DNA from: JBJXHN01 sp046233135
Lineage (GTDB): Bacteria > Pseudomonadota > Alphaproteobacteria > Rhodospirillales > Rhodospirillaceae
Assembly: GCA_046233135.1 (NCBI GenBank)
Contig: JBJXHN010000003.1
Span: 857,038-921,037 of the forward strand
Direction of reading: 5' to 3'
DNA length: 64,000 nt
Shown here: piece by piece, positions 26,180 to 32,900 of the stretch
How the letters are laid out: each line of letters begins with the position of its first letter
How positions within the stretch are numbered: the stretch's first letter is position 1
Translations under genes and position numbers: made by a program
Notes under the pieces: model-generated
What the model was told of the DNA's origin: nothing
Database searches by the model: none
Seen by the model: only the letters and a program-made list of their open reading frames with translations

Positions 26180-28395
26180 CCAGCAGCGATCAGGCGCGCG
26201 TATTCCCCGCCCCGCTCCAGCAGATCTTCGTGGGTGCCGCGCTCGATCACCCGTCCCCGGCGCATAACGACGATTTCGTCGCAGTCCCGGATGGTGCTCA
26301 GGCGGTGGGCAACGATGACACAGGTCATCCCCCGCCGCCGCAGGGCATCGTCGATACGCTGTTCGGTCAGGGGATCCAGGGCTGCCGTCGCTTCGTCCAG
26401 CACCAGCAGCGTCGGATCCTGAACCAGGGCACGGGCGATCTCCAGCCGCTGCCGCTGGCCGCCGGAGAAATTGATCCCGCCTTCCATGACCACGGACCGC
26501 AGGCCACCGGGCCGCCGGCTGATGTCGTCCAGAACCGCCGCATCGGCCAGGGCCTGGGACACCGCCGCATCGGACCGGGTGTCGTCCCACAGCGTAACGT
26601 TCTCCCTCACGGTCCCTTCAAACAGAAAAATCTCCTGGTCCACATGGGCGATGGACCCGCAGAGAAGCCGCCTGGGGATCGCGGCAATCGGCCGGCCGTC
26701 GATCAGGATGTCGCCACCGTCAGGCGCCACCAGCCCGGCGATCAGGCGGGCCACCGTGCTTTTGCCGCTGCCCGACCCCCCGACCAGGGCCACCCGGCGA
26801 CCGGGACGGATATGCAGAGAGAATTCCTTGATCAACGGCGGGTCCAGAGGGCTGTAGCCAAAGGAGACCGCGCGCAGCTCCACTTCGCCGCACAGCACGC
26901 CGTCCGTCCCGGCCAGTCCCCTGTCTGCCCGGCCGACCAACGCCGGCCGGCTTTGGTGGATATCTTCCATCCGCACCAGATCAGCCTGGATCAGCCGCAA
27001 TTGCCCGCTGAATCCGGCCAGCCGCCCCACGGGCACGGTGAAGCTGGCCGCCAGGGTCTGGAACGCCGCCAGATCCCCCACGGTCATCTGCCCCCGGATC
27101 ACCAGAAAAGCCCCCAGGCACAGCACCGTCGCCACGGTCAGCGCATCCACCAGCGTGGGAACCACCCCGACAAATCCGGTCAGGCGCCCCAGCTTCTGCG
27201 CGTGGTTCAGCGTCTTGGCCTGCCGCCCGCCCCAGGAGGCGAAGCGTTCGCCCTCCAGGCCGCTGGCCTTAACCGTTTCGATAGCCCGCAGGGTCCCCAC
27301 CGTCGAGGCATAGAGCTTGTCCTGGTCACTCATCAGGTTCAGCGCGCTCAGGCGGGTCGCCTTGTCGGTGACCCGCACCGCCACGAAGTTGCACAGGGCA
27401 AGCAGAATGGTCACACCCGCCAGGACGGGCTGGAAGCCGATCATCACCAGCCCCAGCACCCCGGCGGTGACGGCATTGACCATGGAAGACGCCAGATCCC
27501 CGGTCAGCAGGCGCGCCACCCGGTCCGCAGCCGACACCCGGTTTGCGATCTCCCCAGGTGCCCGCTGATGGAAGAAGGCCATAGGCAGGCGCAGCGCGTG
27601 GCTCAGCAGATTGCGGGCCAGGGTCAGGGACAGCTTCAGTTCCAGCCGCAGCAGCAGGCCCTGCTGCGCCATCGTCGCGCCCCCGCGCAGCAGGGCGGCC
27701 ACGCCCATCGCCAGGACCAGCGGGACCAGCCAGTCCTTCCGCCCGTTGATCAGGATGTCGTCGACGAACACCTTGGTAAAGGCCGGTATGGCGATACCCG
27801 GCACCACCAGGGCCAGGGTCAGCACGGCAATCAGCGCCAGGGTCGCCCGGGATCCTCGCAGGTAGGCCCACAGGATCTCCGTCGCACCGGGCCGGCGCCC
27901 GCCCTTCCGGAACTCCGCTCCGGGTTCGAAGGCCAGGACCACACCGGTGAAAGCTGCATCCAGTTCGTCCATGCTGACGCTGGCCGGACCGCTGGCAGGG
28001 TTGTTGATATAGGCCCGCCCGCCCTTGAACCCTTCAAACACCACATAGTGGTTAAACCCCCAGTGGATGATCGACGGAACCGGAAGGTCCGCCAGCCCCG
28101 CCGGCTCCTTGCGGAACCCTTTGGCCGAGAAACCAAAGGTGCGGGCCGCCTTGCACAGGTTGCTGGCCTTGGTGCCATCGCGGCTGACCCCGCAAGCGAC
28201 CCGCAGTTCCTCCAGCGACACCCAGCGCCCGTAATACCCCATGATCATGCCCAGGCAGGCGGCGCCGCATTCCACGGCCTCCATCTGCAGCACCGTGGGC
28301 GTCCGGACCCACCGTCCGTCGCGCCTGGCGCGGCGCCCTGCGCCCCCCGGCAAGAAGGCCAAGCCCCGGGACAGAACCGTGTTGCCGGCTGCCAT
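26176..28395 (-). CDS. NHLP-type export ABC transporter, C39 peptidase/permease/ATPase subunit, 739 aa
   Basis: This inner-membrane protein cleaves leader peptides at Gly-Gly-type sites and exports the core. The N-terminal C39 domain has the catalytic Cys in AVECGAACLG (C43) and His in FNHYVVFEG (H116). The position usually held by Asp in the N-D-P motif is Asn here (NNPASG, N132), so the third catalytic residue is altered. Transmembrane helices span about 170-450. The ATPase has GGSGSGKST (about 541), FSGGQRQR (about 643), LLVLDEATAALD and VAHRLST. The ATG lies 3 bases after the stop of the adaptor gene. It works with the neighbouring permease/ATPase and adaptor. The peptide cargo is not encoded directly beside it. 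Confidence 0.92.
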   Translation of the reverse strand: MAAGNTVLSRGLAFLPGGAGRRARRDGRWVRTPTVLQMEAVECGAACLGMIMGYYGRWVSLEELRVACGVSRDGTKASNLCKAARTFGFSAKGFRKEPAGLADLPVPSIIHWGFNHYVVFEGFKGGRAYINNPASGPASVSMDELDAAFTGVVLAFEPGAEFRKGGRRPGATEILWAYLRGSRATLALIAVLTLALVVPGIAIPAFTKVFVDDILINGRKDWLVPLVLAMGVAALLRGGATMAQQGLLLRLELKLSLTLARNLLSHALRLPMAFFHQRAPGEIANRVSAADRVARLLTGDLASSMVNAVTAGVLGLVMIGFQPVLAGVTILLALCNFVAVRVTDKATRLSALNLMSDQDKLYASTVGTLRAIETVKASGLEGERFASWGGRQAKTLNHAQKLGRLTGFVGVVPTLVDALTVATVLCLGAFLVIRGQMTVGDLAAFQTLAASFTVPVGRLAGFSGQLRLIQADLVRMEDIHQSRPALVGRADRGLAGTDGVLCGEVELRAVSFGYSPLDPPLIKEFSLHIRPGRRVALVGGSGSGKSTVARLIAGLVAPDGGDILIDGRPIAAIPRRLLCGSIAHVDQEIFLFEGTVRENVTLWDDTRSDAAVSQALADAAVLDDISRRPGGLRSVVMEGGINFSGGQRQRLEIARALVQDPTLLVLDEATAALDPLTEQRIDDALRRRGMTCVIVAHRLSTIRDCDEIVVMRRGRVIERGTHEDLLERGGEYARLIAAG

Positions 28396-28398
28396 GGA

Positions 28399-29772
28399 TC
28401 AGTATCCGAGACCGGTGTGCTTGCGCAGAAACGGCATGACCAGACTGGCCGGAATCCGTTCCCGTACCGTGATCTCCGAGGACACAACAGTCCCCGCTCC
28501 CACCGGAAAGTCCGGGCCGGCACCGGATGTCCACGTCAACCCGCTTTGCGTTCCGGGGTCGGTGGTCAGGGCCACATGGGCCAGATAGGGCGCTCCCTGA
28601 AGAGAGAACTGGGACACCAGATCCTCGTTCCGCAGAACCGCCCGCATGCCCTCCGGCGTCACGGGGAAAGGCGAAACCGACAGCACCACCCCTTCGATGG
28701 CCCCCACCTCCTCCTTCTTCAGGTTGACTGGCAGAAGGCGGACGGGCTGGCCGGCACGGACGTTCTTGCCATGGACCGGTGGCAGGAAGACCACCGCTTC
28801 CAGCCCGCCGGCGCCGGTTTCCACACTGGCCACCGGCTGCCCCCGCTCGACGAACGCCCCGACAGGCGCCTTGATTTCCGTCACCCGCCCCGCCGCCGGC
28901 GCGGTCACCTCCGATGACCGACTGAGGGTCAGGGCCATCGAATCCACTTCCCGCCGGGCGGCGCTGACCGCCTGTTCCACATCACGCCGTTCGCGGGCCT
29001 GGCGTTCCCTCAGGGCAAAAGCTTCCTCGTCCAGGCGTAGGATATCGGTCTCCGCTTCCCGGACCTGCCGGTCGGCGTCGTAATAGCGCTGTCGGGTGTC
29101 GGCCACGGCCTCGCGCGTGCTGAGCCCCCGGGTGGCGAGGCTGTCGAGGTTCTCCAGGCTGGTTTTCAGATATTCCCGCCTCTCCACCGCGGAGTCCCGC
29201 TCCCGGGTCAGGCTTTCCCGCCGCTGGCGGCGCAGGGTTTCCGCGATCTCCCGCTCTTCGGCGAATTCGGCGTCCAACGCCGCAAGACGGTCCCGCTGTT
29301 CGGCCAGGTACTCCTGCGCATGTCGGTGATCCTGGGATAGTTCGGTGCGGTCCAGGTCCGCCAGGACCTGCCCGGGGACCACGGTCTCCCCCAGGGCCAC
29401 CCTCAGGTGCATCACCCGCCCGGGCGACGACGCCGTCACATCGACCACCGCCCCGCCCTGCGACACCAGCAGCCCCTCGGCCGTCGCATAGTCGGGAATG
29501 ACGCCGAGCCAACCCCAGGCCATGACTCCGGCCAGCAGCAGCCAGAGCACCAGGGCTGCCGCACGGGTGCCCCGGCCGGTCAGGACCACCAGTTGATCCA
29601 GTTGTTCGGGTGTGGACAGCCGTTCCAGCGCAGCCTGACGGAAAATCCGCCGCCTGGCGGTGGCAACCGGCGTCCCCTTGCCCCCCTCGCCGACCTGACA
29701 GCGGGCGGATGCGCCATCCCGCAAGGGCGGCACGCCCGCCACAGGCAGCGGATCCGGCGTATCAGTCTTCAA
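28399..29772 (-). CDS. NHLP-type secretion protein (HlyD-like periplasmic adaptor), 457 aa
   Basis: This membrane-fusion adaptor links the inner-membrane exporter to the outer membrane. A cytoplasmic N-tail with IFRQAALERLSTPEQLD, typical of NHLP adaptors, is followed by one transmembrane helix (about residues 72-93). Next come a lipoyl/beta-barrel half-motif (GRVMHLRVALGETVVPGQVL), a long coiled coil rich in Glu/Arg/Gln (about 155-300), and the second barrel half (SEVTAPAAGRVTEIKAPVG). The start appears to be TTG at 29772 with a strong GGGGGCGG site; I see no better ATG. It is the first gene of the four-gene export operon, about 190 bases downstream of the AraC-type gene. Confidence 0.9.
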   Translation of the reverse strand: MKTDTPDPLPVAGVPPLRDGASARCQVGEGGKGTPVATARRRIFRQAALERLSTPEQLDQLVVLTGRGTRAAALVLWLLLAGVMAWGWLGVIPDYATAEGLLVSQGGAVVDVTASSPGRVMHLRVALGETVVPGQVLADLDRTELSQDHRHAQEYLAEQRDRLAALDAEFAEEREIAETLRRQRRESLTRERDSAVERREYLKTSLENLDSLATRGLSTREAVADTRQRYYDADRQVREAETDILRLDEEAFALRERQARERRDVEQAVSAARREVDSMALTLSRSSEVTAPAAGRVTEIKAPVGAFVERGQPVASVETGAGGLEAVVFLPPVHGKNVRAGQPVRLLPVNLKKEEVGAIEGVVLSVSPFPVTPEGMRAVLRNEDLVSQFSLQGAPYLAHVALTTDPGTQSGLTWTSGAGPDFPVGAGTVVSSEITVRERIPASLVMPFLRKHTGLGY

Positions 29773-29965
29773 TACCGCCCCCTGTCTTTGCCTGCATCAA
29801 GAACGCAACAAAACTGCATGACTTGCCTGGAAAAATTAATGAAAACGTCGGCTCTTGGCACAGAATGCGTCAATTTAGGGACACACCCTGGTAAGTCCAC
29901 GGATCCCGACTTCGCCGAATGACCTGTTTCTTTTTGGCAGTACACGGGTTGTCGGCCCGGCAGGT

Positions 29966-31030
29966 TCACTCCCGGGATAGGTCCCGCAGCCAGTACTCGT
30001 AATTCCGATCGCCGAACGGCCCCCGAAAGGTCTTTCCGCCCTGAGCAGAGAGCACACCTGCGGTGCGCGCCTCCCGCGGGGTCAGCCCGAACTCCCGGCG
30101 AAACACCCGGGCGTAGTCACTTTCCCGCTGGAACCCCCAGGCATAGGCGATCTCGTAAATCCGCCTCCGCTCCATGCCGGGATCCAGGAGATCGCGCACG
30201 CTCCGCCGCAGACGGCGGGTCCGGATGTAGGACGCCACTCCTCCCAGCGGTTCGAACAGGCGGTAAAGGCTGGAGCGGGATATCCCCACCCGGGCAACGA
30301 TGGTTTCCGGCCTCAACGCCGGGTCGGCCAGATGGTCCTCGATGAAACGTTTGACTCCCACGAGCAGGGCCTGGTCCACAGCCGACCCATCCACCTCAGG
30401 CACGCTCACACCGTCGCCGCTGTTCAGCAGTCCCTCCGTCATCCGCAGAAGCGGGGAAGTGGACAACATGCCATCTTTAATCGTCATCTTCGGGGCGTTC
30501 CTGAAAACAACCAGAATCATCTGCTTGAAAAGCTGGGCGACCGGCTGGTCGCCGGGGATGACCCGCTGATGCTGGTGATCCGGCTTGGCCAGGTTGCCGC
30601 TGATCAGCGCCCGGGGCACCACCAGGGACAGGTTCTCGAAGTCGCTGGTCTGGATGACCGTGTCCTGCGCCAGATCGCTGACCAGGATGTCGCCAGCCCG
30701 CACCGTCACCTCGTTCCGCCCCTTTGGCGATATCCCCAAGCCGCGGACGTAAAGCTGGATCATGTAGTGATCCAGGCCGTCCCTTGAGACCTTCAGGGCC
30801 GACCGGCCAAAGGACTGCTTTTTCGAATTGCACCCAGCAAGCATCAGAGACCCCAAATTGTATGCGGTTACCGATGCATCGAAAACTGTCTCAGGCTGAG
30901 ACCGATCAAGAGCCACGGAGAACATGACATCAATGCTTTCCCGCCAGACCTCGAACCTCTCTCCATGGTTCAAGGCCGAGGTGCCGAAACGGGAAACAGG
31001 CAGAAGGGAGGTCTTCGATGGATCTGTCAT
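29966..31030 (-). CDS. AraC-family transcriptional regulator, 354 aa
   Basis: The N-terminal 230 residues resemble the AraC-type ligand/sensor domain, with YMIQLYVRGLG and VTVRAGDILVSDLAQ. The C-terminal 100 residues hold the two helix-turn-helix units, with IVARVGISRSSLYRLFEPLGG and IAYAWGFQRESDYARVFRREFG. I chose the ATG at 31030; an upstream GTG-type extension lacks support. The gene lies directly upstream of, and on the same strand as, the NHLP export operon, with a gap of about 190 bases. It is therefore the obvious candidate activator of export and perhaps of the Nif11 peptide. The signal is unknown. Confidence 0.88.
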   Translation of the reverse strand: MTDPSKTSLLPVSRFGTSALNHGERFEVWRESIDVMFSVALDRSQPETVFDASVTAYNLGSLMLAGCNSKKQSFGRSALKVSRDGLDHYMIQLYVRGLGISPKGRNEVTVRAGDILVSDLAQDTVIQTSDFENLSLVVPRALISGNLAKPDHQHQRVIPGDQPVAQLFKQMILVVFRNAPKMTIKDGMLSTSPLLRMTEGLLNSGDGVSVPEVDGSAVDQALLVGVKRFIEDHLADPALRPETIVARVGISRSSLYRLFEPLGGVASYIRTRRLRRSVRDLLDPGMERRRIYEIAYAWGFQRESDYARVFRREFGLTPREARTAGVLSAQGGKTFRGPFGDRNYEYWLRDLSRE

Positions 31031-31235
31031 CCGGTCAAGTCCCGTATGAACCGTTTGTCTTCCCTTCCAGCATCTTGAAAAGCTCCCATTCCCCACCCCG
31101 GGACAGAAGACGCCACAGCAAGTGCCCTTGACTAGAACCGCCACACCGTCAGACGGTTGAGGAATTGAAAACCGAAGCGCTGGAACGGATTGCCGAAAGT
31201 TTGATACGGGGGGTATGTCCCCTGCCGCTCTTCGG

Positions 31236-32207
31236 TCAAATCGGCGGATCGGGGAGCAGGCCCTTTGAAGAGATGTAGCGGTCGTCGGTCCAAAGGCTGA
31301 CCGGTTTCAGGTGCTTTTCCATGAGTGCCACCATGCGGATGTTCTGTCCTGGTGTTTCATAAACCGCAACCGACCCGGCCCCATATGCGGCCGCCTGACG
31401 ACGACAGACGCTGTCCAGCCCGGCCAGAAGCCACCCCTTCCCTTGCAACGCCCGCTCCACATATCCCGTCACGTAGTGATGATACCCCTCTGCCGGCTTG
31501 CTTTCGCAGTGAATCCATCCCACCAGATCCCCATGACGGCGTAACGCCACCGACAACAGCGGATCCGCATGGGGTTCGAAGGCGGAAAAACGGGGCCACG
31601 CCGGATCAACCTCCCGCTTCTCAAGCGCGAGCGCCTTGCTTCGATCACCAGCCGTCAGGTCCCCCCAGGGCGTCGCGTCATATCCCGCACGCCGGATACG
31701 GGCTATGAACGCCGCCCACTTGGGACCTTTCCGGTCCGGCCAGTCCGCCGGGCCGGCCAGCCTGTGCTCCAGGTGCTGCGGCGGATCCCATCCCTGGCGA
31801 TCCAGCAAGGCGAGAAAAGCAGCCCGGACGTCCCCGCCGCCATGGTGCGCCTCAAGGCTCCGCAGCCCGTGGCGCCGTGCCAGGGCCTCCATCTGGCACA
31901 GCAAGGCACTTCCGATGCCTGCCCGACGAAACGCGGGGGCGACCAGTATGGACAGGATCCGCAACCGGTCCGACGGTTTCCGGTTGGCGATGGCCAGACC
32001 GACAGGCAAAACGCCCACTCTGGCCTGCCAAGCGGCAACCGTATCCGGGACCCTCTCGGTCCCATCGAACCATTTCCGGAACCGGGGGTACGTCAGCCTT
32101 TCCAACAAGGGCTGGACCTGTCCCAGATCCACCGGCGCGATGTTGACCAGTCCGATATCGACGGGCGGTCGAGGTTCCCGGCAAGCGGACGGGCTGGCGT
32201 GCCCCAT
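31236..32207 (-). CDS. Two-domain GNAT acyltransferase next to the Nif11-type peptide, 323 aa
   Basis: The first GNAT domain (about residues 10-150) has a clear acyl-CoA-binding motif, ILVAPAFRRAGIGSALL. A second, more degenerate GNAT-like domain (about 165-320) has LLSVALRRHGDLVGWIHCE and GKGWLLAGLDSVCRR. The ATG at 32207 follows GGCGGAG; a TTG three codons further upstream is an alternative. It begins 16 bases after the stop of the Nif11-type peptide and so is almost certainly co-transcribed. GNAT enzymes that attach fatty acyl groups to Nif11 or NHLP precursors are known from the selidamide class of lipopeptide RiPPs. An acyltransferase acting on this peptide is inferred; the target residue is not obvious because the core has no Lys. 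Confidence 0.82.
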   Translation of the reverse strand: MGHASPSACREPRPPVDIGLVNIAPVDLGQVQPLLERLTYPRFRKWFDGTERVPDTVAAWQARVGVLPVGLAIANRKPSDRLRILSILVAPAFRRAGIGSALLCQMEALARRHGLRSLEAHHGGGDVRAAFLALLDRQGWDPPQHLEHRLAGPADWPDRKGPKWAAFIARIRRAGYDATPWGDLTAGDRSKALALEKREVDPAWPRFSAFEPHADPLLSVALRRHGDLVGWIHCESKPAEGYHHYVTGYVERALQGKGWLLAGLDSVCRRQAAAYGAGSVAVYETPGQNIRMVALMEKHLKPVSLWTDDRYISSKGLLPDPPI

Positions 32208-32223
32208 CTCCGCCAAGCCCCGA

Positions 32224-32502
32224 TCATGTATCGTCGCAGGCCACGGGACTGCCCGCTGCCACCAGTTCCAGCTCTTCGTCGGTCAGTTCATCATCATTGG
32301 CAACACCCTGAAGAAGGGCCAGAAACTCCTCTGCCGTCACGCTGCGCACCATATTCGCGTCCAGATGGTACCCTTCACCCACGGCGGCTGCGACCACCGC
32401 ATCGTAAAACTCTTCCGGATCGTCAATCCGCGCCAGTTCACTCCAGAGATCCGGCTTGTCACGAAGATGTGCGTAAAATTCCGCACCTGCCTGGTCAATC
32501 AT
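32224..32502 (-). CDS. Nif11-type leader peptide, RiPP precursor candidate, 92 aa
   Basis: The sequence has the Nif11 leader layout: an amphipathic N-terminal helix region (EFYAHLRDKPDLWSELARID), a middle helix with the EEFLALL pattern, and the end signature LTDEELELVAAGS. C39 peptidases of this system cut after Gly-Gly, Gly-Ala or Gly-Ser. That leaves only about 5-7 residues (SPVACDDT or shorter) with one Cys and two Asp. The ATG at 32502 follows AAGGAAA. Partners are the adjacent GNAT gene (co-transcribed) and the divergent C39-type exporter at 32901. The core is unusually short, so it may be a scaffold peptide that is modified or extended rather than a classical bacteriocin. Confidence 0.8.
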   Translation of the reverse strand: MIDQAGAEFYAHLRDKPDLWSELARIDDPEEFYDAVVAAAVGEGYHLDANMVRSVTAEEFLALLQGVANDDELTDEELELVAAGSPVACDDT

Positions 32503-32900
32503 TGCAGATTTCCTTGTTCGAGAGGCTTGCATCCGGGCACGCCCCGCCACTGGCGACGGCAGCATCCGGCACGGGAAGAGGCCACCTTCAACCCTGCGTT
32601 AAAACCCCAGTCTATTCCAACAAAAACAATCCACTATGGACACTTTTCGCACTCTTTGGGACGCTCGGAACAGAAGGGGGGGACCGGCGGGTCCCGGGAA
32701 GACGCCACCCGGTATATGAAAGCCAAAAGCGCTTCGCGATGAAGCGCCAGATCCCCACGTGTCCGCTCTGCCGGGGTCGGACGGATTGCACCCTCCGTTC
32801 CTTCCGCTTTCGGGAATCACACTACCCATGGGTAGAAAGAGTGGCGACGTTCCGGTAAACATAAAAAATTAAGAAGCTATATCATACACTTAGGAACGGA
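32503..32900. promoter_or_regulatory. Divergent promoter region between Nif11 peptide and fused exporter
   Basis: This 398-base, partly AT-rich gap must hold promoters for both directions. A 7-base-arm hairpin GCGCTTC-5-GAAGCGC lies at 32729-32747. A short open frame of 27 codons (32636-32719) begins with DTFRTLWDAR, reminiscent of the exporter start RTFWDSWR. No protein can be supported here. Near the exporter a TATATCATA string at about 32877 could be a -10 element, and AGGAACGGA serves as its ribosome site. Confidence 0.45.
32822..32835. promoter_or_regulatory. Perfect 14-base palindrome CTACCCATGGGTAG
   Basis: The repeat is its own reverse complement over 14 bases and sits 66 bases upstream of the fused exporter start, near its presumed promoter. 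This is the size and place expected of an operator for a dimeric repressor or activator, and both divergent genes could be under its control. Binding is not demonstrated. Confidence 0.45.

Noticed and set aside
24704..28917. Long plus-strand frames of 572 and 895 codons
   Set aside because: They are antisense to the NHLP transporter genes, which have complete ABC and peptidase motifs; composition is Gln/His/Gly/Pro-rich.
29773..29965. TTGACG at 29873-29868 (minus strand) as the -35 of the NHLP operon promoter
   Set aside because: No acceptable -10 hexamer lies 16-18 bases downstream, so a promoter cannot be supported.
31165..31278. 37-codon frame starting at TTG (KTEALERIAES..., with GVCPLPLFGQIGG) as a second precursor peptide
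   Set aside because: The Shine-Dalgarno is almost on top of the TTG, and the frame overlaps the GNAT 3' end in antisense. The helix-then-Cys/Gly pattern is suggestive but not enough to support a gene.
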